In this document: one piece after another, positions 33,091 to 40,259 of the stretch
How positions within the stretch are numbered: the first letter of the stretch is position 1
Layout of the letters: every line of letters starts with the position of its first letter
Assembly (NCBI GenBank): GCA_010031785.1
Contig: RGZA01000004.1
Coordinates: 1 to 41,130, forward strand
Direction: 5' to 3'
Length of the DNA: 41,130 nucleotides
Source: Alphaproteobacteria bacterium
GTDB lineage: Bacteria; Pseudomonadota; Alphaproteobacteria; UBA9219; RGZA01
Program-made: the position numbers and the translations under genes
The notes under the pieces: generated by a model
The model's database searches: none
What the model saw: only the letters and a program-made list of their open reading frames with translations
What the model was told of the DNA's origin: nothing

Positions 33091-34263
33091 TTAGTCCCCG
33101 TAATGGTTACCGTCAGCTTCAACAATCAAGATTGATTGTCCGGCTGCGGGATTATAATGCAAACGTCCGCGTGGTGTTGGCTTGGCGCCATCAAAACCGA
33201 TCAGAAGCGTGCGAACTGCTTCTTCAAAGGTACCGGTCATATTCATCGATGCCATGATCGGGTAATCAAATTCTGCGGTCCAGTTCAGCTCAACGCCAGC
33301 GCGGTTGCACCATTCCTGAAGCTGCTTGCGCAAGGTTTGCCCTGGGCGCACTTCCCATGTTTGTGATTGAAACACGAGCGGGTTTTCAATTTGCAAAGGT
33401 TGTGGACCTGTTGCAGTTGCAGCAGGAACATCAATCACTTGCGGTTGCTGTACTTGCACCTGCTGCTGCGGAACATCCATCACCATGACGTGCTGTTGCG
33501 GATGTTGCTGCATCATGATTTGTGGTTGCATCTGTTGCTGCTGTATTTGTTGTGGCGACACTTGCTGTGGTGGAAGTGGTGGCGGCATGATTTGTGGCAT
33601 TGGCTGTTGTTGCGGTTGCTGCTGCATCATCGGTTGCTGCATTACAACCTGTTGCTGATTTTGTGGAATCATAACCGATTGTTGTTGCACTGGTTGAATA
33701 AGCGGCTGCTGCTGAACAGGCTGTAACGGCGCAATGCCCGTTACGATGGTTGGCGCAACGCCAACACTGCTGATTGCAACAGAACGACCATTAACCGAGT
33801 ATGCTAACGCAGATGGCGCGAGCATATCTTGCAACACGACATTCCATGGACGACCACCGCGCCAGCTTACCAACTGGCCAGGATCAACGCCATCACCGAG
33901 TGTGTAACCATAACCTTGCGGAAGAATTTGCTGAATTGCAACGGTCAATGGAACCTTATCTGCAAAACCTTCAACGGCTGGCTCCATTGCCAATGATGGT
34001 GTTGAGCTATTTACATTTGTACGTTGCTGTGGCGCGGTAGCGTGCGGTGCTACTGTAACGCCATTACGCCCATCAATCACTACGGCAGGCTGATCAATGA
34101 TTTGTGGATTTGAATTTATAACTTTAAAGGCGATTTGCTGCGCGGATGGCAACGTAAGCGCATTGGCATTGCTGGAAATAAAGCTAAGAGATAAAAAGGA
34201 AAAAATGCTTATAGCGTTAAAAAATACTCTCGTTTTTTTGTGTTTAATGGTCTTTGGTTTCAT
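33091..34263 (-). CDS. TcpQ-domain protein with Gln-rich linker (PilL-like)
   Basis: This 390-residue exported protein has a signal peptide (residues 1-36, ending NANA) and a first small domain (TVAIQQILPQGYGYTLGDGV, VLQDMLAPSALAYSVNG). A Gln/Met/Pro-rich stretch of about 110 residues follows. The C-terminal TcpQ domain reads EVRPGQTLRKQLQEWCNRAG, LNWTAEFDYPIMASMNMTG. TcpQ proteins stabilise the pilus secretin in type IVb systems, which fits its place right before pilN. The ATG at 34263 has AGGA upstream. Two copies of the same fold (N- and C-terminal) seem likely. PilL is the R64 counterpart by position. Confidence 0.82.
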   Translation of the reverse strand: MKPKTIKHKKTRVFFNAISIFSFLSLSFISSNANALTLPSAQQIAFKVINSNPQIIDQPAVVIDGRNGVTVAPHATAPQQRTNVNSSTPSLAMEPAVEGFADKVPLTVAIQQILPQGYGYTLGDGVDPGQLVSWRGGRPWNVVLQDMLAPSALAYSVNGRSVAISSVGVAPTIVTGIAPLQPVQQQPLIQPVQQQSVMIPQNQQQVVMQQPMMQQQPQQQPMPQIMPPPLPPQQVSPQQIQQQQMQPQIMMQQHPQQHVMVMDVPQQQVQVQQPQVIDVPAATATGPQPLQIENPLVFQSQTWEVRPGQTLRKQLQEWCNRAGVELNWTAEFDYPIMASMNMTGTFEEAVRTLLIGFDGAKPTPRGRLHYNPAAGQSILIVEADGNHYGD

Positions 34264-34487
34264 TGTCATTCCTGCCTTTAAAAAACCCCCGCACACTAAA
34301 AATTTAGCGCTTAGACTAGTGGAGGTACTCGTGTGGCTAAACCATCCTAGGGAAGAAGAGTCTTATATGCCAAACGTTTAGCCGCGCCGATTTTTGAACT
34401 GAATAGCAAGTGTGATGCTTGTGCAACAAGTTTCTTGTGCAGGCCACCTGATTGTTTCGAATCTATTAATTTTTGATTGATTTTCTA

Positions 34488-34886
34488 TTAAGATTTTTTA
34501 GCCGTACGCACCGTGGTGCTGTTTACTGGCCGCTTGACTGATTCGCTTTTGCTATTATTGGCGCCATTTTTCGAATCCACAATCTTACCCTCATTTGCAA
34601 AGCGCTCTTCCAGAGGCTCGGAAGAAAAATCGATCATACGGGTCATGTCACTTGCACGGTAATTGGGGCGTTTCTTCGTCACAATCCATAAACGAAAAGA
34701 ACGCAAGGCAGAAAAGAAGCTCAAACCGCGCTGTTCCAGAAAATAAAACACAATCATAACCAGAACTGCAAAAATCATGGTATAAATGCGCATATGCAGC
34801 AGCATCAGCAGCACAGGGAATGCAGCCCGTGCATCAAGCATAAAGAAGCGCGCGGGCTTCATACTATTACGCCAATGTGTATCCAT
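34488..34886 (-). CDS. icmT: IcmT-like type IVB secretion protein
   Basis: The N-terminal 75 residues match IcmT of Dot/Icm systems (TraK of IncI plasmids): THWRNSMKPARFFMLDARAA, then FPVLLMLLHMRIYTMIF, with two adjacent hydrophobic segments. The 132-residue length exceeds the Legionella protein (about 86) because of a Lys/Ser-rich cytoplasmic tail. IcmT is a small inner-membrane protein required for translocation and pore-related phenotypes; its exact role is unclear. It lies between dotB and the pil genes, with an inverted repeat in front and no obvious ribosome-binding site. Confidence 0.85.
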   Translation of the reverse strand: MDTHWRNSMKPARFFMLDARAAFPVLLMLLHMRIYTMIFAVLVMIVFYFLEQRGLSFFSALRSFRLWIVTKKRPNYRASDMTRMIDFSSEPLEERFANEGKIVDSKNGANNSKSESVKRPVNSTTVRTAKKS

Positions 34887-34890
34887 GATT

Positions 34891-34976
34891 GCGAGTGCTG
34901 AGAGTTGAGTTATGAGAATTGAGTGAATAGTACCGCTTAATTACTAATAGCTGATTACTCAACTCTTAACACTCGC
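34891..34976. repeat. Imperfect 20-base inverted repeat between dotB and icmT
   Basis: Arms 34891-34910 and 34957-34976 pair at 18 of 20 positions around a 46-base loop. A third, related unit (ACTCAGCTCTCAG, 34978-34990) overlaps the last codons of dotB. Internal short repeats of GAGTTGAG type also occur. It could fold in the dotB-icmT transcript as a processing or attenuation element, or be a decayed mobile repeat. Confidence 0.7.
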
Positions 34977-34979
34977 CAC

Positions 34980-36161
34980 TCAGCTCTCAGTATTTTCATC
35001 GCCAAAACCGCGTGAAAGCAGCAAATAATGGCGCCGGTCGATCAGCCCCTGGCTATAAGCCTCATTGGCTGATTTCTGCATGGTACGGCCATATTTTTCG
35101 AGCATGTTCTGGGTTTCTGACGTCCAGTTTTCAAGCGGCACTTCCAATAGGTGTTCACGTACATTTTCATCAAAGATCAGGAATTCACGAACCGCAACGC
35201 GTCCGCCACCCACCCGCGGCACCAGCGCTTGTGTGACAATCAAACGTGTTGTTTCAATCAGCGCATAGGCACGCTCAAGCCGTTCGCCGGAATCAAACAC
35301 GCTGACAAGACGACGCACCGTTGCCGCAACACCAATCGTGTGCGTGGTTGCATAAACAAGATGTCCCGTCTGGCCAGCTTCAATCGCAGCGGCTACTGTT
35401 TCCTTATCGCGCGCTTCACCCACCAGAATAATATTCGGCTTGCGCCGTAAGGCATTGCGCACACCAGCGGCAAAGCTTGGCAGGTTGCGCGGAATTTCAC
35501 TTTGCGCAATCACGCTGTGCGGCCCGACAATCTGGTCATAGACATATTCAATCGGCGCTTCATAGGTCAGCATTTTACCAGCGCCCTCTGGGCGCTCGAT
35601 CAGCATGCGCGTTCCAGCAGCAAGCAAGGTTGTTTTACCAGAGCCTGTTGGCCCCGTTACAAACACAAGGCCTTGGCGCGGTGCCCATGCATCAATCAAT
35701 TCTTTTTCAATGCCCAAATCACTCATGCGCGGTGGTACATTGGGCAACACGCGCATCGTGATCGACACACCATCGCGGCCCTTACTTAATATGGCAGTGA
35801 TGTTAACGCGGAAGCGAAAGCGCGTATTACGATCCACGCGAATTTCATAGGACATATCAAGATCCTTGCCTGCCGTTAGCGCAGCCATCGCATCAAGCCC
35901 GTACATCTTGGTAACGAACGCAGCAATATCCGCGCTATCAATCGAGCGGCGCGTGACAGGAAATAATTTCCCATCCACTTCGATATAGGTCGGGCGGTCT
36001 GATTGAATGGTGATGTCGCTTGCACGTTGCATTACGCACCACAGAATTAAATCATCGACAAGTTCAACGCGAATACGCGGTGGCTCATCCGGCCAGAAAT
36101 CCATGACATCCGAGCCGATCATAAGACCTTGACCTGATGTTAGCGTGGAGCCGTGATCCAT
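34980..36161 (-). CDS. dotB: Type IVB secretion ATPase DotB
   Basis: DotB is the cytoplasmic hexameric ATPase of Dot/Icm systems (TraJ in IncI plasmids), related to PilT/VirB11. It has Walker A FVTGPTGSGKTTLL (about 166-180), Asp-box MLTYEAPIEYVYD, Walker B KPNIILVGEARDKETV and His-box TGHLVYATTHTIGVAATVRR. The last two, with the C-terminal ALVPRVGGGRVAVREFLIFD, are more like DotB than PilT or GspE. It has 393 residues. The start overlaps dotC by 22 bases; a second in-frame ATG at 36122 is possible. The order dotD-dotC-dotB is the same as in Legionella. Confidence 0.93.
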   Translation of the reverse strand: MDHGSTLTSGQGLMIGSDVMDFWPDEPPRIRVELVDDLILWCVMQRASDITIQSDRPTYIEVDGKLFPVTRRSIDSADIAAFVTKMYGLDAMAALTAGKDLDMSYEIRVDRNTRFRFRVNITAILSKGRDGVSITMRVLPNVPPRMSDLGIEKELIDAWAPRQGLVFVTGPTGSGKTTLLAAGTRMLIERPEGAGKMLTYEAPIEYVYDQIVGPHSVIAQSEIPRNLPSFAAGVRNALRRKPNIILVGEARDKETVAAAIEAGQTGHLVYATTHTIGVAATVRRLVSVFDSGERLERAYALIETTRLIVTQALVPRVGGGRVAVREFLIFDENVREHLLEVPLENWTSETQNMLEKYGRTMQKSANEAYSQGLIDRRHYLLLSRGFGDENTES

Positions 36162-37000
36162 CGTTCACTCTTTGGGTTAAGTTGCGAAGGGCCCGTAATG
36201 GCAAGTCCGCGATCGCCAATACGCATTTCGCTACCACCACCGGTTACACCCCGATCTTCTTGCGTGGCGTAAGGCGGCGTGATAACGCCTTGAGCCAACA
36301 GCTCACGATACCGTATCATTCCTAAATAATCCGTATTTAAACGGTCTAAATCGGCCTGAAAAATATCATCGGCCTGACGAATGCCTTCTTCCCAGCCAAA
36401 AAGAAGCTGTTTGCGCCAGTAATCAAGTTCTTCCTGTGTCTTTGGCACCAAAGCGGTCGGCGGCGGATCAACCTTGCCCCAATCACGTTCCAGATACGCA
36501 CGCCAGTTACGCGGCGCGGTTACAATGCGCGCATTGCGATTAATGCGATACACACGATCAGCCACCGCAGCATTCTGCCCGCCCGATGTTACGATCACAG
36601 CCTTTTGTGCTTCGGTTACTACCGGTGGTTCAATCATCAGGCCCGAAGGGGCTGAGATCAGCAAATTTCCAAAATTGAAAATGCGTGAAATATTTCCTTC
36701 ATTTTCAGCCAGGCGGCGCTGCACCTGAAAGGTACGCCATGCAAGCCCGCCACGCGCGCCATAGGAAAGCGCAGCTTCCTTAAGCGCATCAAGGCGGATT
36801 TGCGTACCAACTCGTTTTCTGTCTGCTTCTTCTTTTTCTTCTGGATCATCATCCTGAATTTTTAGCCAGGTTTGCATCTGGTTGTAATTGGGTGGCGGCG
36901 GTGATGGCGCGGTTTTATTTTCTTCGTTTTCAGCAAAAGCCACGCCGCATCCAAGCGTTATAAAAAGACATAGCAACGCTGCGCGCACAACATTGCGCAT
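36140..37000 (-). CDS. dotC: Type IVB secretion outer-membrane core protein DotC
   Basis: DotC, with DotD and DotH, builds the outer-membrane core complex. Conserved stretches are IRLDALKEAALSYGARGGLAW, RIFNFGNLLI, ARIVTAPRNWRAYLERDWG, LLFGWEEGIRQADDIFQADL and DRLNTDYLGMIRYRELLAQG. The ATG at 37000 gives a clean signal peptide (MRNVVRAALLCLFITLGCG then VAFA-EN); a start at 37042 would overlap dotD by 20 bases. Legionella DotC is a lipoprotein. Here a Cys is present (LGCG) but the lipobox is imperfect, so lipidation is uncertain. Confidence 0.92.
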   Translation of the reverse strand: MRNVVRAALLCLFITLGCGVAFAENEENKTAPSPPPPNYNQMQTWLKIQDDDPEEKEEADRKRVGTQIRLDALKEAALSYGARGGLAWRTFQVQRRLAENEGNISRIFNFGNLLISAPSGLMIEPPVVTEAQKAVIVTSGGQNAAVADRVYRINRNARIVTAPRNWRAYLERDWGKVDPPPTALVPKTQEELDYWRKQLLFGWEEGIRQADDIFQADLDRLNTDYLGMIRYRELLAQGVITPPYATQEDRGVTGGGSEMRIGDRGLAITGPSQLNPKSERWITAPR

Positions 37001-37022
37001 CAGGCCATGATAGGATGATCGA

Positions 37023-37592
37023 TTAATAATAATTGGTTCCATCCGTTGGCGCATAATGTAGATCAATCGTTTTATTCATAGGATCAATAATCAGATCAGC
37101 CCGCCGCCCGGCCTGTGCACCAATATCCTGCAGAATTTTGCCAATCGGTTCCTGATGTGCATCTACCGTTACCACAAGCGGCAAAGGCGGTTCTTTACCC
37201 GTGATTTTAAAGGTTAAACCTGCCATTTCAGAAAGGGTGCGGGTGATCTGGTCAATCGGTCCTGTCCAGGTCACGCTGGTAATTTGCTGCGTACCCGGCA
37301 GTGATGCATTAAGGCCTTCCTGCGCTGGTAATGGCGTGCGGAAGGATTCGATTTGCGCCATTTTATTTTGTGCCTGCGTTGCGCGCTCGGCTGCCTGTGC
37401 AAGACGCAAACCTACCGGATCAGGATCAACAGGGGTTCCATAAACGGGCAACAAGGTCGGATTTGCTGTTTCATACGTATCTTCACATGCGGTCAACGCA
37501 ACACATAACGCCAATGATGCACACAACAGCACCCATGAGCTGAATGACGCTTTACAAAAAGATGCACGTTTTATCGCCCAGATACTAAACAT
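37023..37592 (-). CDS. dotD: Type IVB secretion lipoprotein DotD
   Basis: DotD is a small outer-membrane lipoprotein that targets DotH to the outer membrane. The lipobox VALTAC gives a mature N-terminal Cys at about residue 36. A helical region (RLAQAAERATQAQNKMAQIE) comes next. The secretin N-domain-like fold includes ITSVTWTGPIDQITRTLSEM, LPLVVTVDAHQEPIGKILQD and IGAQAGRRADLIIDP, all typical of the DotD/TraH family. I take the ATG at 37592 rather than the frame's earlier start. It has 189 residues and is followed directly by dotC. Confidence 0.92.
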   Translation of the reverse strand: MFSIWAIKRASFCKASFSSWVLLCASLALCVALTACEDTYETANPTLLPVYGTPVDPDPVGLRLAQAAERATQAQNKMAQIESFRTPLPAQEGLNASLPGTQQITSVTWTGPIDQITRTLSEMAGLTFKITGKEPPLPLVVTVDAHQEPIGKILQDIGAQAGRRADLIIDPMNKTIDLHYAPTDGTNYY

Positions 37593-37756
37593 GATGAATC
37601 CGCTTCGGCAAATGTTCCACGAAAAACCAGCAATCGGCCAAACTCTAACCAACTGATTCGCTTAATGAAAAACTATGACAACGGAAGTGATTTGTTACAA
37701 GGTTTGTTAACAGGGCCACCAAAGGATCGACCCTTTTTCTGTGTCATATTTGCGAC

Positions 37757-37779
37757 GGTGGGGTAGCATACCCATCACC
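37757..37779 (+). promoter_or_regulatory. Hairpin just before the ribosome-binding site of the VUT transporter gene
   Basis: Arms GGTG-GGGTA and TACCC-AT-CACC pair with a three-base loop and a two-base bulge, ending three bases before AAGGAG (37783-37788). A leader hairpin this close to the Shine-Dalgarno could affect translation. It does not match the preQ1-I or preQ1-II riboswitch consensus that I know. Confidence 0.4.
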
Positions 37780-37793
37780 CATAAGGAGCACCC

Positions 37794-38471
37794 ATGTCAA
37801 ATACCATTAACGATCTATACGCAGATGAGAATTGGCGGCCAAAATATTTGCATATTGTTGGTATCTGCCTTGGCGCTAGCATCCTGATTACCAATGTTCT
37901 GGCAACAAAAGTAATTGAAATTGGCCCGCTCACCTTTGGCTCAGGAACATTGATTTTCCCCTTTTGCCTGATCCTTGGCGATATCATCACCGAAGTATAT
38001 GGCTTTAAGCGTGCCAGGCAACTCATTATCACCACCCTGCTGTGCTTTTTCTTTTATGCCTTAATGTCGCAGATCGTCATTGCTCTGCCACATAGCGCTG
38101 CATGGCAACATCAAGCTGCTTATGAAACTATTTTTTCAATAGCACTGCGTTCATTCATTGCCGGTTCTCTTGCCTATCTTACGGGTGAGCTGACCAATTC
38201 ATGGATCATGTCACGCATGAAAACACTTACCCATCGCAATTCATTTTACACGCGCGCGCTGGTTTCAACGATTGTGGCTGAACTTACGAATACGGCTGTC
38301 TTTATCCCTATTACGTTTGGCAGCACGCTTCCTATCGAAGTCATTGTAAAAATGGTTCTGATCGGTACATCCATTAAAATAGTTATGGAAGCGCTGATCC
38401 TGCCATTTACGGGATGGATTGTGAAAAAACTGAAAGCGCTCGAAGGCGTTGATTATTTCGATCAGAAATAA
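37794..38471 (+). CDS. yhhQ: Queuosine-precursor transporter, VUT family (YhhQ-like)
   Basis: This 225-residue membrane protein matches the YhhQ/VUT (DUF165) family that imports 7-cyano-7-deazaguanine or related queuosine precursors. Evidence includes LGASILITNVLATKVIEIGP, LIFPFCLILGDIITEVYGF, LAYLTGELTNSWIMSRMK and STIVAELTNTAVFIPITFG, with about six membrane segments. AAGGAG lies five bases before the ATG. It is the only plus-strand gene between 23 and 41 kb and separates dotD from the upstream minus-strand genes. No tgt or que gene is close by. Confidence 0.92.
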   Translation: MSNTINDLYADENWRPKYLHIVGICLGASILITNVLATKVIEIGPLTFGSGTLIFPFCLILGDIITEVYGFKRARQLIITTLLCFFFYALMSQIVIALPHSAAWQHQAAYETIFSIALRSFIAGSLAYLTGELTNSWIMSRMKTLTHRNSFYTRALVSTIVAELTNTAVFIPITFGSTLPIEVIVKMVLIGTSIKIVMEALILPFTGWIVKKLKALEGVDYFDQK

Positions 38472-38474
38472 TAA

Positions 38475-38756
38475 TCACTCTTTCAAATTATAATACGCAA
38501 ACCCGCCCAGACAAATGGTGGGGATAATCATTACAAGGCCAGTAAACCAGATTCCCTTAATCAGATAAAAAACCGTGAGTACCGCAAAAACTGCCGCCGC
38601 AGCACCATAAATGGCAGCAGCGCGCGGTAGCGCCGCATTCGCAGCAGGGCTACGTTGTGGTAGAGGCCGTGCAATAGGGCCAACAGAATAGACAGACAAC
38701 GCGCTTTTGGCAGGTGCTGCGGGCCTACCCTTAAACTTGTCGAGAAAATTGCTCAT
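38475..38756 (-). CDS. Small membrane protein of the secretion locus, unknown
   Basis: This protein of about 93 residues has a Pro/Ala-rich N-terminal half (SNFLDKFKGRPAAPAKSA) and two membrane helices (AAIYGAAAAVFAVLTVFYLI and WFTGLVMIIPTICLGGFAYY). I do not recognise it. The ATG at 38756 has AAGGAT eight bases upstream. It is convergent with the yhhQ-like gene (three bases apart) and follows the DsbG-like gene by 19 bases, so it belongs to the secretion/pilus operon. Small two-helix proteins are common in type IVB systems, but no assignment is justified. Confidence 0.7.
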   Translation of the reverse strand: MSNFLDKFKGRPAAPAKSALSVYSVGPIARPLPQRSPAANAALPRAAAIYGAAAAVFAVLTVFYLIKGIWFTGLVMIIPTICLGGFAYYNLKE

Positions 38757-38775
38757 CAACCCATCCTTTTGGTTA

Positions 38776-39723
38776 TCACATAATGTCTTTGATAATATCA
38801 TCGACACTTTTTGGTTCACCCACAATCAGGCGCACCTTGCCATTTTTTCCGTGATATAAAATGTATGGCGTTTGATCAACGCCCCATTTGCGGATCAGAT
38901 CAGTGTTGGCACGCACGGCAGCTTCTTTTTCAGACGTTGCTCCTGTTTTGAAAATGCTCGCATCACCTGCCACATGTTTTTTCCATGCATCGTATGGATC
39001 TTTGTGTAACAGCCAGCTTGCGCCTTCGGTTTCCGATTGCGGGCCAATCGCACCAATCGGGATCATCGTCACGCGTAATTTTCCAGCATCCACTAACGGC
39101 TGCATTTCTTTCCACGCCTTGTGGCAGTGTGAGCAATTCACATCCATGATCATCAGCAATTGCGGTGCACTATCTTTACCAAACGTCACGCTGGCAGATT
39201 TGAGAAGTGCATCAAAAAACTTTTCGCTCGGTGGAATTTGTTGCGATGCTTGCGGTGATGGTTGGGGCGCCGCCTGTGCGACAGGAGCCTTGATTTCAGG
39301 TGCTTTAGCTTCGGGCACTTTTACCGGCGGTTGACCGGTTACCGCCGCAGAATTTTTCAGAATATTGGCGATCTCCGGATTATTATTAGCGAGCACCATC
39401 ACCTGCTGCTGCGATACATTGGCGCCTTCCGCTGATAAAAGCGCGCCAATCATGATCGCTTTCTGATCAGGCGTTGTATAAAGAATCTGCACCTGACCAT
39501 CTTTTACCAAAAACCAGCCATGCAGCCCAAGGGACTCGCCAAGATAATAAATCGTTGCGCCAATCTTGCGCATATTTTGCAGAAATAAAATGTTCGATGT
39601 ATCAGGAACTGAAACGCCCGAAGCAAGCGGCGCTGGCGCGAGCGGAACGGTCACATCGGTTTGTGCAAAGACAGGGCAAGCACATAACGCAAGGAGCAAC
39701 GCACCAATAAATTTCAGCTTCAT
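38776..39723 (-). CDS. Periplasmic DsbG/DsbC-like thiol-disulfide protein
   Basis: A signal peptide (residues 1-20, CPVFA-QTD) is followed by an N-terminal domain of about 90 residues, a Lys/Pro/Ala linker (VPEAKAPEIKAPVAQAAP) and a thioredoxin-fold domain. The active site is MDVNCSHCHKAW (CSHC), with the cis-Pro loop DQTPYILYHG. This is the layout of DsbC/DsbG isomerases with a dimerisation domain. It would fold disulfide-containing parts of the apparatus, such as pilin. The ATG at 39723 has GGGG upstream; a TTG two codons earlier is rejected. It has 315 residues. Confidence 0.85.
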   Translation of the reverse strand: MKLKFIGALLLALCACPVFAQTDVTVPLAPAPLASGVSVPDTSNILFLQNMRKIGATIYYLGESLGLHGWFLVKDGQVQILYTTPDQKAIMIGALLSAEGANVSQQQVMVLANNNPEIANILKNSAAVTGQPPVKVPEAKAPEIKAPVAQAAPQPSPQASQQIPPSEKFFDALLKSASVTFGKDSAPQLLMIMDVNCSHCHKAWKEMQPLVDAGKLRVTMIPIGAIGPQSETEGASWLLHKDPYDAWKKHVAGDASIFKTGATSEKEAAVRANTDLIRKWGVDQTPYILYHGKNGKVRLIVGEPKSVDDIIKDIM

Positions 39724-39746
39724 AAACAACCCCAGTTATTAAGGAA

Positions 39747-40256
39747 TTAATCGACATCCGCGACGCGAATGGTTTTACCCCTGCTCACGGGTCGGTGCTG
39801 CGCAACGACGGTCGTATTATTACTGCCATTATTGCTATAATCAATCAGTCCCTGACGATCCATGGCTTTGATAACTTTATAGGCATATTGATGGCCAAAT
39901 TGCGGGGTCGCGGAATGATAGCGCGCAATGCCGTTAAACAGATTACCGCCTGCCTCATCAAGCTTCTGGCGCAGAATCCATGCGGATACATGAAGGTTTA
40001 CACATGAATTATCACGCACCCATTTGCGCGCTGTATTATTATCCACCTGCCAATAGCGTGCAAGCTTTGGCAGCCAGAGTGTATTGACCTGCATCGGGCC
40101 CAGATCATAGGTGCCATTCACGTTCGGGCCAACTTCCTGCCCGACCTTGCCGCCTTCAACATGTAAAATACCCACCATGACTTGCGGTGGCACGGCATAG
40201 GTCTGCGCTGAAAGCATAAGGCAGGATGCAAAGACTTGCAGGGGGGTCATCGCCAT
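39747..40256 (-). CDS. Lytic transglycosylase (VirB1/PilT-like)
   Basis: This 169-residue protein matches the SLT lytic transglycosylase fold that opens peptidoglycan for pili or secretion systems. The catalytic Glu is in GILHVEGGKVGQ, followed by GTYDLGPMQVNTLWLPKLA and ARYHSATPQFGHQYAYKVI. A classical signal peptide is not clear; the N-terminal helix (VFASCLMLSAQTYA) could serve. GGAG precedes the ATG. R64 thin-pilus operons include such an enzyme (PilT) and secretion systems also carry one (VirB1 type), so it may serve either. It starts three bases after the upstream gene's stop. Confidence 0.88.
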   Translation of the reverse strand: MAMTPLQVFASCLMLSAQTYAVPPQVMVGILHVEGGKVGQEVGPNVNGTYDLGPMQVNTLWLPKLARYWQVDNNTARKWVRDNSCVNLHVSAWILRQKLDEAGGNLFNGIARYHSATPQFGHQYAYKVIKAMDRQGLIDYSNNGSNNTTVVAQHRPVSRGKTIRVADVD

Positions 40257-40259
40257 CGA

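Noticed and set aside
34097-34381. 94-residue plus-strand frame opposite the TcpQ-like gene start
   Set aside because: It is mostly antisense to a signal peptide, where a hydrophobic shadow is expected, and has no supporting domain.
37741-37793. preQ1 riboswitch before the queuosine-precursor transporter
   Set aside because: There is a hairpin, but no match to the preQ1-I core or the preQ1-II pattern that I can recognise.
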